A DNA stretch of 64,000 bases from contig NZ_MACH01000131.1 of the NCBI RefSeq assembly GCF_001884065.1, positions 1 through 64,000 of the forward strand. Direction: 5' to 3'. Shown here in pieces: positions 42,028-51,941 of this stretch. The first letter of the stretch is position 1. Each line of letters opens with the position of its first letter. The position numbers were made by a program, and so were the translations under genes. The notes below the pieces were generated by a model. The model was not told the DNA's origin, did no database searches, and saw only the letters and a program-made list of their open reading frames with translations. This DNA is from Bacillus proteolyticus. GTDB taxonomy: Bacteria > Bacillota > Bacilli > Bacillales > Bacillaceae_G.

Positions 42028-44853
42028 ATGAAACAAATTTGGCGTATTTATAAGACAGATTTACGGAATGTAGCCAAACATTGGGCTGCAATTGTTATTG
42101 TTTTAGGGTTAATGATTTTACCATCGTTATATGCATGGTTTAACATCAAAGCTTCTTGGGATCCTTACGGAAATACGAAAGGAATCCAGATTGCAGTTTC
42201 TAACCAAGATGTTGGATCAAATTTAAGAGGGAAAGATATTAATATCGGGAAAGAAATTGTAGATTCACTTAAGAAGGACAAAAATTTCGGGTGGAAGTTT
42301 GTTGATGAAAAGCAAGCAATTTATGGAGTAGAGCGTGGAGATTATTCCGCAAGTATTACTATTCCAAAAGATTTTTCTGAAAAGATTGCAACAGTCTTGA
42401 ATGAAAATCCACAGAAGCCGGAAATTGATTACTATGTAAATGAAAAGGTGAATGCCATTGCACCGAAGATTACAGCTAAAGGTGCATCGGGTCTTACAGA
42501 AGAGGTTAGTAAAAACTTTGTTAAAACAGCAAACGGTGAGATTTTTAAAATCTTCAATGACCTTGGAATCGATTTAGAAACAAACTTACCGAGTATCGAG
42601 AAAGTAAAAGATCTTGTATTTAAGTTAGAAGCGCAGTTCCCAGAAATGAATACACTTATGGATAAGGCGTTAGATGATGCAACTCGAGCAGAAGATGTTG
42701 TGAAAGTAGCGCAAAAAGAGCTGCCAGTTGTAGAAAGTGTTATGAATGATGGTCAAGAAGCGTTAGGGAATTTAGATAAGTTCTTTGCAAACAACGATCA
42801 AACATTGCAAAATGCTCCTGGGACAATGAGAAATAATTTAACTGTAGCAAAAGATGTAATGGATAAAGCAAATGCTGTTACGAACTTTTTAATGAACCCA
42901 GGGGTAGACCTTTCTGGTATGAAGGGATTACCTGAGTTTCCAGCGCGTCCGGATCTTTCAAAGTTGAATGATGAAGGTTATAAAAATATTGCAAGAAATC
43001 TTAATCAAACAGTGAATAATGTTTTAAACTCGGCGCGTGCAGGAACATCATACGGGAAAAGTGTTGTAAACGGATTACAAAATGGCCAGTTTGATCCGGA
43101 AAAGGCAAAGCAAGATCTTAATGCGGTTTCTGAGAATCTTCAAGGTCGTACAGATAGTGTTGCGTACCTTATCAATGTATTTACTGAACTTCAAAAATCG
43201 GCTACGACTGATTTTGGTCAAAGCTTTTTCCAAGGGCGAGTGGATCGCTTAACTAAGCTGAAAAGCGGTATGGAAAATGCAAATAACGGTATTAAAGATA
43301 TTGTAAATGTTATTGGCACAGGACAAGAAGTAAAGAAAGATGTAACAGATGCAGCAAATCAAAAATTAGATGCAGCAAATGGATTAATTGATCAAGCTGA
43401 AAAAGATTATAATGAAACATTTGTAGCAGATTATAAAAAAGCAGTTAGCACAGTTGATCAAGCGAAAGCTGATGCAAATGAAGCATACGACACTGTGAAA
43501 AATGAATATGATAAGGCAAAAAATACTTTTGAAGGTGTTATAGCAGACGTAAATAATAGAGGTGTTAATGGATTAGATAGCACAAAAGTAGCTTTAAACG
43601 ATTTAAATGGTCAATTACAAGCTACTAAGAATCTAATTGGTGATGCGATTCCGGTTCTAGAAAGCACAAATAAGGTATTAGCAGATGTAAATAGTGACAA
43701 AAACCTTAATAATGGAATTGCAAAATTGAATAAAGCACAAAATACTGTTCAAAAAGGTATAGATGCAACGAATAAGGCAACTACACTAATTAACAATGGA
43801 CAGAAGCCTACAAAAGAGGTTGTAGAAAGTATTAATGAAGCAACTAAAAATGCTTCAGCTCAATTAGGAGATTTCTTAGCAACATATGATTCAGAAATCG
43901 TTCCAAACTTTAACACAGCAATTGAGCGTACGAAACGTATGTCTAAAAACACAACTCAAATTTTAAGCGAAGCAGACAAAAAGCTTCCAGATGTTAAAAA
44001 ATTACTAGAAGATTCATCAAAAGGCTTAGTAGACGGTAGAAAGAAATTAGCAGACATTAAAGCTGAAATGCCGGAGACTGAGAAAAAGATTAAAGAATTA
44101 GCAGATAAAATTCGTGATTTTGAATCTGAAGAGGATATAAAAGACATCATACGCTTATTGAAAAACGATGTTGAAAAGCAAAGTGACTACTTTGCAAATC
44201 CAGTAAATTTAAAAGAGAATAAATTATTTGCGATGCCGAACTACGGTTCAGCAATGTCACCATTCTATACAGTGCTTGCATTATGGGTAGGTGCATTATT
44301 AATGGTTTCATTATTAACGGTAGAAGTACACGAAGAGGGCGCGAATTATAAGAGCCATGAAGTTTACTTCGGACGTTTATTAACATTCTTAACGATAGGT
44401 CTTTCACAAGCGTTTATCGTATCGATGGGGGATATATTCTTACTCGGTACGTACGTAGTCGATAAATTCTGGTTCGTGTTATTTAGTTTATTTATTGGGG
44501 GAGTATTTGTTTGTATCGTGTACTCACTCGTTTCTATTTTCGGAAACGTTGGGAAATCGATGGCGATTATTTTACTTGTACTACAAGTAGCAGGATCGGG
44601 TGGTACGTTCCCAATTCAAATGACACCACCATTCTTCCAAGCGATTTATCCGTTCTTGCCATTCACATATGCAATTAGTGCAATTCGTGAAACAGTAGGT
44701 GGGATGCTTTGGGATATAGTAACTAGAGATTTACTTGTGTTAAGTGCTTTCGTAGTAATCATGGTTGTGGCTGCATTATTACTGAAAACACCAATTAACA
44801 AATCAAGTGAAAAGTTTGTTGAGAACGCAAAAGGAAGTAAAATTATTCATTAA
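42028..44853 (+). CDS. YhgE/Pip-family membrane protein
   Basis: 941 residues; YhgE of B. subtilis is about 775, so this is a long member. An N-terminal membrane helix (WAAIVIVLGLMILPSLYAWF, about 15-34) is followed by some 700 extracytoplasmic residues, largely Ala/Asn/Lys/Asp-rich coiled coil. Five or six membrane helices fill the C-terminus (about 750-930), as in ABC-2 type permeases. Relatives serve as phage receptors (Pip) or are linked to type VII secretion; no such genes are near. GTG 42016 is within the RBS (AGGTGAT), so ATG 42028 is taken. A 13-bp palindrome lies at the probable promoter. Confidence 0.88.
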   Translation: MKQIWRIYKTDLRNVAKHWAAIVIVLGLMILPSLYAWFNIKASWDPYGNTKGIQIAVSNQDVGSNLRGKDINIGKEIVDSLKKDKNFGWKFVDEKQAIYGVERGDYSASITIPKDFSEKIATVLNENPQKPEIDYYVNEKVNAIAPKITAKGASGLTEEVSKNFVKTANGEIFKIFNDLGIDLETNLPSIEKVKDLVFKLEAQFPEMNTLMDKALDDATRAEDVVKVAQKELPVVESVMNDGQEALGNLDKFFANNDQTLQNAPGTMRNNLTVAKDVMDKANAVTNFLMNPGVDLSGMKGLPEFPARPDLSKLNDEGYKNIARNLNQTVNNVLNSARAGTSYGKSVVNGLQNGQFDPEKAKQDLNAVSENLQGRTDSVAYLINVFTELQKSATTDFGQSFFQGRVDRLTKLKSGMENANNGIKDIVNVIGTGQEVKKDVTDAANQKLDAANGLIDQAEKDYNETFVADYKKAVSTVDQAKADANEAYDTVKNEYDKAKNTFEGVIADVNNRGVNGLDSTKVALNDLNGQLQATKNLIGDAIPVLESTNKVLADVNSDKNLNNGIAKLNKAQNTVQKGIDATNKATTLINNGQKPTKEVVESINEATKNASAQLGDFLATYDSEIVPNFNTAIERTKRMSKNTTQILSEADKKLPDVKKLLEDSSKGLVDGRKKLADIKAEMPETEKKIKELADKIRDFESEEDIKDIIRLLKNDVEKQSDYFANPVNLKENKLFAMPNYGSAMSPFYTVLALWVGALLMVSLLTVEVHEEGANYKSHEVYFGRLLTFLTIGLSQAFIVSMGDIFLLGTYVVDKFWFVLFSLFIGGVFVCIVYSLVSIFGNVGKSMAIILLVLQVAGSGGTFPIQMTPPFFQAIYPFLPFTYAISAIRETVGGMLWDIVTRDLLVLSAFVVIMVVAALLLKTPINKSSEKFVENAKGSKIIH

Positions 44854-44858
44854 AAATA

Positions 44859-44895
44859 AAAGGTTCCTACCGATAGTGGTAGGAACCTTTTTGTT
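44859..44895. terminator. Bidirectional terminator between yhgE-like gene and topB
   Basis: A 12-bp stem (44859-44870 with 44879-44890) with A- and T-runs on both sides. Confidence 0.93.
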
Positions 44896-47084
44896 TAATT
44901 AAATTTTAATTTCTTTAATGCTTCTGCGAATGGATTATTTAATGGTTCTTCTTCTTTGTTCTGTTGTTTCATATATTTTTGGACGTCACGTTTATCAGCT
45001 TTGCTGCCGGATTCTTTTTTACGTCTCTCTTGGAATGTAGAAAGTTTCTCACGATAGCCACATTTACATGCGAAAATTTGGCCCGCTCCTTCACCACGTA
45101 GTTCTAGTTTCTTCTTACATTGCGGACAACGAGCGTTTGTTGTACGAGATACATTTTTACGATGACCACACTCACGGTCTTGGCAAACGAGCATTTTACC
45201 TTTTTTGCCGTTTACTTCTAACATCGGTTTACCGCAGTCTGGACAAGACTTCGTTGAAATGTTGTCATGTTTATATTTTTTATCACTCGATTTAATTTCA
45301 GCAACAATTTCTTTCGTATAGTTCTTCATTTCTGAAATGAATACTTCTTTCTTTAATTTTCCTTTAGCGATAGCTTCTAACTTTTGCTCCCATTCACCAG
45401 TTAGTGTAGGAGATTTCAGTTCTTCTGGCACTAAATCAAGTAACTGACGGCCTTTTGAAGTAATATGAATATCTTTACCACGTTTTTCAAGTAAGAACGA
45501 ATTGAATAACTTGTCGATAATATCAGCACGCGTTGCTACAGTACCTAATCCACCAGTTGACTTTAACGTGTCAGCAAGTTGTTTGTTTTGCGTATCCATG
45601 TATTTTGTTGGGTTTTCCATCGCTGAAAGTAATGTTGCTTCATTAAAGCGTGCAGGTGCTTTCGTTTGACCTGATGTTTGGACAATTAGTTTTATGTTTA
45701 ATGTATCGCCTTTTTCGATTCGAGGTAAGATTTGTTCTCTTACATCATCGATTGCATCATCATCTTCAAATCGATTTTCATAAACCTCTTTCCAACCAGC
45801 ATGTAAAATCGTTTTTCCGCGTGCGATGAACGTTTCGTCACCAATTTTCGTGCGCAATGTTAGTTGTTCATATTCAAAGGCCGGGAATAAAACAGCTAAG
45901 AAACGTTTTACAACTAAGTCATAAATTTTACGCTCTTTATCTGTGAAAGCTGAGAAGTTTACATAGCTCTCTGTTGGAATAATTGCGTGATGATCACTTA
46001 CTTTACTATCATCAACAAATGATTTATTAGATTTTACAGGTTTCTGCAATACTTTATGTGCTAAAGGACGGTATTCTCCAACTCCGCAAGCCTTCAGACG
46101 CTCTGGAAGTGTTCCGACAATATCAGATGAAATATAGCGTGAATCTGTACGAGGGTACGTTAAAACTTTATGCTGTTCATATAATTTTTGCATAATGTTT
46201 AATGTTTCTTTCGCAGAGTAACCAAATATTTTATTCGCATCACGTTGTAGCTCAGTTAAATCGTAAAGACCAGGAGCGAACGATTTCTTTTGTTTTTTAT
46301 CAATGTCTACAACAGTAGCATTTTGCTTACTAATTTTGTTCACGATTGCATCAGTTTTTTCTTTATTAAAGCTACGGCTATTTCCTTTTGTATCTTGCCA
46401 AGTTAGCTTTAATCTCTCAGCTGTTTGAGCTTCGATACCATAGAAAGTTTGAGCTTTGAAATGTTTGATTTCATCTTCACGGCTTGCAATCATGGCTACA
46501 GTAGGTGTTTGAACACGACCACAATTTAGTTGGGCATTAAAGCGAGTAGTTAATGCTCGAGTCGCATTAAGCCCGATATACCAGTCAGCCTCTGAACGTG
46601 CGACAGCCGAAGCATATAGATTTTCATATGCTTTTCCTGGTTTTAAATTTGCGAAGCCATCTTTAATTGCTTTATCGGTAACAGATGAAATCCATAGACG
46701 TTTAATCGGTTTCTGCATTTTAACTTTATCGATAATCCAGCGTGCGACCAACTCTCCCTCACGACCGGCGTCAGTAGCTATAATGATTTCATTTACATCT
46801 TTTCTAATAAGCTGACTTTTCACAGCGTTAAACTGTTTCCCTGTTTGTTTAATAACTGTTAGTTTTAAACGCTCCGGTAGCATTGGTAAATCTTCTAAAT
46901 TCCACTGTTTGTATTTTACATCATAGCTTTCTGGATCAGCTAATGTAACGAGATGACCTAAAGCCCAAGTAACAATATATTTACTACCTTCAAGATAGCC
47001 GTTCCCTTTTTTATCACATTTCAGTACACGTGCGATATCACGTGCAACAGAAGGTTTTTCAGCAATTACAATACTTTTTGCCAT
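44895..47084 (-). CDS. topB: DNA topoisomerase III
   Basis: 729-residue type IA topoisomerase that passes single strands to resolve replication and recombination intermediates. The TOPRIM domain begins IVIAEKPSVARDIARVL and contains ATDAGREGELVARWII. The active-site tyrosine is in VLTYPRTDSRYIS near residue 310. The C-terminus holds two four-cysteine zinc-ribbon repeats (CPDCGKP...CGH and CPQCKK...CKC, about 612-690), then a Lys/Glu-rich tail. The frame extends to 47132, but MAKSIVIAEKPS at 47084 is the family start, preceded by AAAGGATG. Confidence 0.96.
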   Translation of the reverse strand: MAKSIVIAEKPSVARDIARVLKCDKKGNGYLEGSKYIVTWALGHLVTLADPESYDVKYKQWNLEDLPMLPERLKLTVIKQTGKQFNAVKSQLIRKDVNEIIIATDAGREGELVARWIIDKVKMQKPIKRLWISSVTDKAIKDGFANLKPGKAYENLYASAVARSEADWYIGLNATRALTTRFNAQLNCGRVQTPTVAMIASREDEIKHFKAQTFYGIEAQTAERLKLTWQDTKGNSRSFNKEKTDAIVNKISKQNATVVDIDKKQKKSFAPGLYDLTELQRDANKIFGYSAKETLNIMQKLYEQHKVLTYPRTDSRYISSDIVGTLPERLKACGVGEYRPLAHKVLQKPVKSNKSFVDDSKVSDHHAIIPTESYVNFSAFTDKERKIYDLVVKRFLAVLFPAFEYEQLTLRTKIGDETFIARGKTILHAGWKEVYENRFEDDDAIDDVREQILPRIEKGDTLNIKLIVQTSGQTKAPARFNEATLLSAMENPTKYMDTQNKQLADTLKSTGGLGTVATRADIIDKLFNSFLLEKRGKDIHITSKGRQLLDLVPEELKSPTLTGEWEQKLEAIAKGKLKKEVFISEMKNYTKEIVAEIKSSDKKYKHDNISTKSCPDCGKPMLEVNGKKGKMLVCQDRECGHRKNVSRTTNARCPQCKKKLELRGEGAGQIFACKCGYREKLSTFQERRKKESGSKADKRDVQKYMKQQNKEEEPLNNPFAEALKKLKFN

Positions 47085-47393
47085 ATTTAAAAACATCCTT
47101 TCAAATTTCCATACGTTAAATATAGCATACATCTTTGTTCTATTCAGTCTCGCGGAAGGTTTGAGTTATTTGTGATGAAATATACCGGGGAGAGTTTTAC
47201 TTATGTAAATAAAAGATTTATATAAATATCAGATTTTAAAGGGTATCCATTGACATTGTAAATGAATTTTATTTTTATTATATAAAGGCGAAAAATGGTT
47301 GAACCAGGAGAGTTAAGATCTCTATCATTCTTAAAAGGAAAGAACTTGTTATTTTATTAGAATAAGAGTAGACTTTGAAGTAGATGAATAAGT
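47085..47393. other. Intergenic region between topB and the thiM riboswitch
   Basis: No gene seen. TTGACA at 47250-47255 is a good -35 for thiM, but the nearest TATA-like hexamers (47276-47285) are 20 or more bases away, so the promoter call is weak. Confidence 0.4.
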
Positions 47394-47487
47394 AACACAT
47401 GGGAGTTTGTGGATGCAAACTGAGAGTATGACTAATCCGTCATTGACCATTTGAACCTGTTGGATAATGCCAGCGTAGGGAGAGTGT
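47394..47487 (+). ncRNA. TPP riboswitch (THI-box) upstream of thiM
   Basis: Conserved blocks are GGGAGTTTGTGGATGCAAAC followed by TGAGAG, then TTGAACCTGTTGGATAATGC and CAGCGTAGGGA. ACAC/GTGT closes P1. The variable P3 arm is short. Binding of thiamine pyrophosphate should favour the following terminator. Confidence 0.96.
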
Positions 47488-47501
47488 AAAAGCACATGTT
47501 C

Positions 47502-47534
47502 AGGCACTTTGCGTACGCGCAAAGTGCCTTTTTG
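47502..47534 (+). terminator. Expression-platform terminator of the thiM riboswitch
   Basis: A 12-bp perfect stem (47502-47513 with 47518-47529) and TTTTT tail. Confidence 0.94.
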
Positions 47535-47570
47535 TGTATCTCCCATCATTATAGTTAGGGGATGAGAAGG

Positions 47571-48380
47571 ATGAATATGAAAGAAATTAGTAAAGTAGTG
47601 GATTTGGTGAGAGAGTCTAATCCGCTCGTTCATAATATTACAAATGTTGTTGTAACAAATTTTACAGCTAACGGTTTGTTAGCGTTAGGGGCATCGCCTG
47701 TAATGGCGTATGCAAAAGAAGAAGTAGCGGAAATGGCTAGCATTGCTGGAGCGTTAGTATTAAATATGGGGACACTTCGTCCTGAAGAAGTAGAAGCAAT
47801 GTTGCTTGCTGGTAAATCAGCAAACACGAATGATGTACCAGTATTATTTGATCCAGTTGGTGCAGGCGCAACTTCTTATCGGACAGAAGTTGCGAGACAT
47901 ATTCCGGCTGAAATCGATTTAGCGATTATCCGCGGAAATGCAGCTGAAATAGCGAACGTTATTAATGAAAGATGGGAAATTAAAGGGGTAGACGCCGGTG
48001 CTGGAAATGGCAATGTAGTAAGTATTGCAAGGCAGGCAGCAGACGAATTGAATACAGTTGCGGTGATTACTGGAAAAGAAGATGTTGTTACAGACGGAGA
48101 GCGAACTATTCTTATTCGAAATGGTCATCCCATTTTAACGAAAGTTACGGGAACTGGTTGTTTACTAACTTCTGTAATAGGAGCATTTGTAGCAGTAGAA
48201 AAGGATTATGTAAATGCAGCAGTAGCGGCATTAACTTTTTATGGTGTAGCTGCGGAACTGGCAGCTGCTAAGACAGTGGAAAAGGGACCTGGTAGTTTCC
48301 AAATTGAATTTTTAAATCAGTTAGCGAATACAACTTCAGATGATATTGAGAAGTATGGGAAGATTGAGGTTATACAGTAA
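47571..48380 (+). CDS. thiM: Hydroxyethylthiazole kinase
   Basis: 269 residues, ribokinase-like fold. It phosphorylates hydroxyethylthiazole (THZ) salvaged from degraded thiamine. Motifs are [20 protein letters not shown] (about 17-36), [14 protein letters not shown], and the anion-hole/catalytic [14 protein letters not shown] with Cys about 196. In-frame ATGs lie at 47562, 47571 and 47577; 47571 gives the usual family N-terminus (MNMKEISK) with AGGGG nine bases upstream. It is directly controlled by the TPP riboswitch and lies 13 bases from thiE. Confidence 0.96.
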   Translation: MNMKEISKVVDLVRESNPLVHNITNVVVTNFTANGLLALGASPVMAYAKEEVAEMASIAGALVLNMGTLRPEEVEAMLLAGKSANTNDVPVLFDPVGAGATSYRTEVARHIPAEIDLAIIRGNAAEIANVINERWEIKGVDAGAGNGNVVSIARQAADELNTVAVITGKEDVVTDGERTILIRNGHPILTKVTGTGCLLTSVIGAFVAVEKDYVNAAVAALTFYGVAAELAAAKTVEKGPGSFQIEFLNQLANTTSDDIEKYGKIEVIQ

Positions 48381-48393
48381 GGAGGGGAACTAG

Positions 48394-49053
<660 letters not shown>

Positions 49054-49054
49054 A

Positions 49055-49094
49055 AAAAAGCTATGTAGTATTAAAACGCTACATAGCTTTTTGT
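49055..49094 (+). terminator. Terminator after thiE
   Basis: A 14-bp stem (49055-49068 with 49079-49092) and TTTTTG tail. Confidence 0.92.
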
Positions 49095-49135
49095 TTGTTT
49101 TTGATATTAAAAATTAGAAATAGGGAGGAGATTGT

Positions 49136-50071
49136 TTGAAACGGAATAGGTTTGTAGAGTTGCAAAATGAGTTGTTTCGTTTATTTGAAAAAGGGGAATT
49201 TGATGCCGTTTATAGATGCATAGATGAAACGAAAAGGGAGTTTCCTGAAAGAATGGATAAAACGAGTTTTTGGCAAGCTTGTGCATATTCAGTGGAAGGT
49301 AAGCATGAAGAGGCAATTGCTATTCTTAATGAAGCCATACAAAGGGGAATTTGGTGGAACCCATATACACTCATGCATGATGAAGATTTAAAAGGATTAC
49401 AGGATAAAATAGATTTTAAGCCAATAGTCAAAAAGTGCGAAGAGATTTTGAAGGGGCATCAGATGATGAGTCAGTCAAAATTATTTACTTATGGAAATGA
49501 AAAAGCGCAGGCAGGTATATTTTCTTTACATTGGAGAGGATCAAACATAAATGATTTTGCACCATATTGGTGTGAAGAAGAAATACTACGTGAGTATATG
49601 TTAGGTTTTTCTCAATCCTCACAAATATATGGAATGAATTCTTATAGCTGGGATAATCATGAGATAGCTATAAAAGATGTTATGAAAAGTTTTAATGATT
49701 TTACAAATAAATATAACTTGGAAGATATCATCATCGCGGGAGCTTCTCAAGGGGGGAATATAGCAATAGAGTTAGCGTTAAAGAATATGTTAGCGACTCA
49801 AAAGTTTATTGCGGTTATACCTGCTATTCGAGATGTAGAGGCAATTGAAAGTATCGTTATATCGAATGATATAACGAATGTGAAAGGATATATTGTCACG
49901 GGAGATAAAGATCAATTTTATGAAAACACACTTCAAGTAATGTCTATGTTCGAGAAATATAATGTGAACTGTAAATTAATTGTGAGAAAAGGATTAGGTC
50001 ATCTTTTCCCAGAGGACTTTACACAAATAGTAAAGAACATAATGGAAGAATGGACGGTTAAAAATATTTAA
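49136..50071 (+). CDS. TPR-like domain fused to an alpha/beta hydrolase
   Basis: 311 residues. The first 100 residues are helical, in a TPR-like repeat (SFWQACAYSVEGKHEEAIAI). The rest is a serine-hydrolase fold: nucleophile elbow IIAGASQGGNIAIE (Ser about residue 201), acid in GYIVTGDKDQFY (about 260), and histidine in KGLGHLFPED (about 287). A carboxylesterase/phospholipase-like activity is inferred. The start is TTG with GGGAGGAG five to six bases upstream. The stop codon lies inside a palindromic 18-mer also found twice near 60.3 kb. Confidence 0.78.
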   Translation: MKRNRFVELQNELFRLFEKGEFDAVYRCIDETKREFPERMDKTSFWQACAYSVEGKHEEAIAILNEAIQRGIWWNPYTLMHDEDLKGLQDKIDFKPIVKKCEEILKGHQMMSQSKLFTYGNEKAQAGIFSLHWRGSNINDFAPYWCEEEILREYMLGFSQSSQIYGMNSYSWDNHEIAIKDVMKSFNDFTNKYNLEDIIIAGASQGGNIAIELALKNMLATQKFIAVIPAIRDVEAIESIVISNDITNVKGYIVTGDKDQFYENTLQVMSMFEKYNVNCKLIVRKGLGHLFPEDFTQIVKNIMEEWTVKNI

Positions 50072-50085
50072 ACAAACGTTTGATT
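50068..50085. repeat. 18-bp palindromic site, copy 1 of 3
   Basis: TTAAACAAACGTTTGATT occurs here and, identically, at 60312-60329 and 60357-60374. The centre AAACGTTT is palindromic and the flanks nearly so, as in TetR- or LacI-type operators. This copy covers the stop codon of the hydrolase gene, so its role may be structural or it may belong to unseen regulation. Confidence 0.7.
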
Positions 50086-50087
50086 AA

Positions 50088-50126
50088 AAAAGCACAAACC
50101 CTTTAAAATTGTAGGTTTGTGCTTTT
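50088..50126. terminator. Bidirectional terminator
   Basis: A 13-bp stem (50088-50100 with 50114-50126), A/T-rich flanks; it ends convergent transcripts of the hydrolase and dcuA. Confidence 0.9.
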
Positions 50127-50128
50127 AT

Positions 50129-51442
50129 TTAAAACATAATTGAAATTAAGAGCATTCCAATTCCAATAGAAGTGAATGTTGCAATTAGGCCCGGAATCAT
50201 AAAGCTATGATTTAATACATATTTACCGATGCCTGTTGTACCAGTGCGGTCAAAGTTAATTGCAGCAACGATTGTCCCGTAGTTTGGAATGAAGAAGTAT
50301 CCATTTACTGCAGGGAACATTGCAATTAGTAAAGCTGGTGGAATACCAAGTGATAGTCCAAGTGGCATTAAAGCACGAACTGTTGCTGCTTGGCTATACA
50401 GTAAAATAGATAGAATGAATAATGCGATAGCAAATAGCCATGGTGCACTAGTCACTAAGTGCTGAATTGATCCTTGAATCATATTTAAGTTTCCGTTAAA
50501 GAAAGTATCTCCCATCCAAGCGATACCGAAAATAGCAACAACTGCTGTTGCCCCCGCTTTAAAGACGTTACCAGACACAATGCTTTCTACATTTGGTTTA
50601 CAGAAAATAATAATAAGAGCTGCAATAGTTAACATAACCATTTCAATTGTGTTTGGCATGGAAAGACGAGCTAACTTCCCGTCAACCATCCATCCCGGAC
50701 GAAGTGCTTCAAATGAACCAAGAAGTACGACAAGGAAAGTTCCTACTAGGAAAAGGATAACTGATAATTTAGCACCTTTTACACCCACAAATTCTTTTTT
50801 CTCTTCAAGTTTAGGGATCATTCCCTCTTTTAATCGCTTCAAGTATTCAGGATCTTCATTTAATTCTTTTCCCATTTTACTAGCAACGAATGCAGCTACC
50901 ATACAAGCGATGAAAGTAGAAGGGATGCTGACTTTTAAAATATCTAACAAGGTGATTTTATAGTCGGCTAACATTGCTAAAAGTGCAACTGTTGCAGCCG
51001 ATATTGGACTAGCTGTAATTGCCTGTTGGGAAGCGATAACGGCAATTGACATTGGTCGTTCAGGTCTAATTCCTGATTCGCGAGATACTTCGGCGATAAC
51101 GGGAAGTACAGAATAAGCGACATGACCAGTTCCCGCGCATAGCGTGAATAAATAAGTAACAATAGGAGCAAAAAATGTAATGCGCTTTGGATTTTTTCGT
51201 AATGCTTTCTCAGCGAGATGGACAAGGTAATCCATTCCTCCAGCAGCTTGCAAAGCACCGGCAGCTGTAATTACTGCTAAAATCATAAGCATTACATCAA
51301 TAGGAGGAGCTGTAGGTTGTAAGTGGAAGACGAAAACAAGTATTGCCATACCAACGCCACCCATTACTCCTAGACCAACTCCGCCTAAGCGTGCGCCAAT
51401 AAAAATGCAGAGTAGTAACGTAAGAAATTGTAGCCAAAACAT
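50129..51442 (-). CDS. dcuA: Anaerobic C4-dicarboxylate transporter (DcuA/DcuB family)
   Basis: 437 residues, about ten membrane helices. Characteristic segments are CIFIGARLGGVGLGVMGGVG near the N-terminus and CAGTGHVAYSVLPVIAEVSR, IASQQAITASPISAATVALL in the middle. The family exchanges external aspartate, fumarate or malate for succinate, mostly without oxygen. GGAGG lies before the ATG. A single-gene transcript; a 13-bp imperfect palindrome lies about 90-120 bases upstream. Whether it is DcuA or DcuB in substrate use cannot be decided from sequence. Confidence 0.9.
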   Translation of the reverse strand: MFWLQFLTLLLCIFIGARLGGVGLGVMGGVGMAILVFVFHLQPTAPPIDVMLMILAVITAAGALQAAGGMDYLVHLAEKALRKNPKRITFFAPIVTYLFTLCAGTGHVAYSVLPVIAEVSRESGIRPERPMSIAVIASQQAITASPISAATVALLAMLADYKITLLDILKVSIPSTFIACMVAAFVASKMGKELNEDPEYLKRLKEGMIPKLEEKKEFVGVKGAKLSVILFLVGTFLVVLLGSFEALRPGWMVDGKLARLSMPNTIEMVMLTIAALIIIFCKPNVESIVSGNVFKAGATAVVAIFGIAWMGDTFFNGNLNMIQGSIQHLVTSAPWLFAIALFILSILLYSQAATVRALMPLGLSLGIPPALLIAMFPAVNGYFFIPNYGTIVAAINFDRTGTTGIGKYVLNHSFMIPGLIATFTSIGIGMLLISIMF

Positions 51443-51527
51443 GATAAACTACCTCCGAAATTAGTAAGTTAAGATATATTCGAATAGTTTAATTTGAATG
51501 AAAATTAAATGAATATCCAGAATAATC

Positions 51528-51563
51528 CTTGTGTTGTATACGTTTTTTATTATATAACACAAG
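51528..51563. promoter_or_regulatory. Inverted repeat upstream of dcuA
   Basis: CTTGTGTTGTATA (51528-51540) and TATATAACACAAG (51551-51563) are complementary at 12 of 13 positions around a 10-base centre. It lies 86 bases before the dcuA start, so it is a plausible operator. It is not a good Crp/Fnr match. Confidence 0.4.
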
Positions 51564-51708
51564 AAATGTAACATTCACGAACTTTGTTAAATTATTTCGA
51601 AAAAATAATACATTAAAACTTTATATTTACATCTTTAAATGGGTGGACATTTTAATTTTTATGTTGTAATATTTGGAAGAGAATATTTTAATTCTCATAG
51701 AACTCCCA

Positions 51709-51808
51709 TATCGTTCAGCGAGAAAGGCAAACTTATGGAAACATGAGGACGCAAAACTACAGGGGCTAAGGTCAAACGACTATGCTAGCCAGTTACCGGA
51801 CGGATAGG
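51709..51808 (+). ncRNA. c-di-GMP-I riboswitch (GEMM-I)
   Basis: Diagnostic blocks appear in order: AAAGGCAAACTTATGGAAAC, ATGAGGACGCAAAACTACAG, GGGCTAAGG, ACTATGCTAGCCAGTTACCG. These are the GGCAAAC...GGACGCAAA-C...CCTAAG/GGCTAAG...TAGCCAG-TTACCG pattern of GEMM-I, including the tetraloop receptor side. It is upstream of a chemoreceptor gene, a frequent target of this class. Confidence 0.95.
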
Positions 51809-51817
51809 GTTGGTCTT

Positions 51818-51847
51818 GACCAATGCTTTTTCATTGGTCTTTTTTTA
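51818..51847 (+). terminator. Expression platform of the c-di-GMP riboswitch
   Basis: GACCAATG (51818-51825) pairs with CATTGGTC (51832-51839), followed by seven T. The preceding TTGGTC (51810-51815) can pair instead with GACCAA, forming an antiterminator that excludes this stem, so switching by termination is apparent in the sequence. Confidence 0.9.
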
Positions 51848-51941
51848 TTTATAAACAAATGAGAACTGTTATCATTTATTAATAAGGTTTATATTTTAAT
51901 AGTTTTACTTTATATTAAGTTAATTAAGAAAGGTGATGTTA

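Noticed and set aside
42028-44853. Prophage or phage-related gene, because the family is named phage infection protein
   Set aside because: The protein is a host membrane protein; no phage structural, integrase or lysis genes are nearby.
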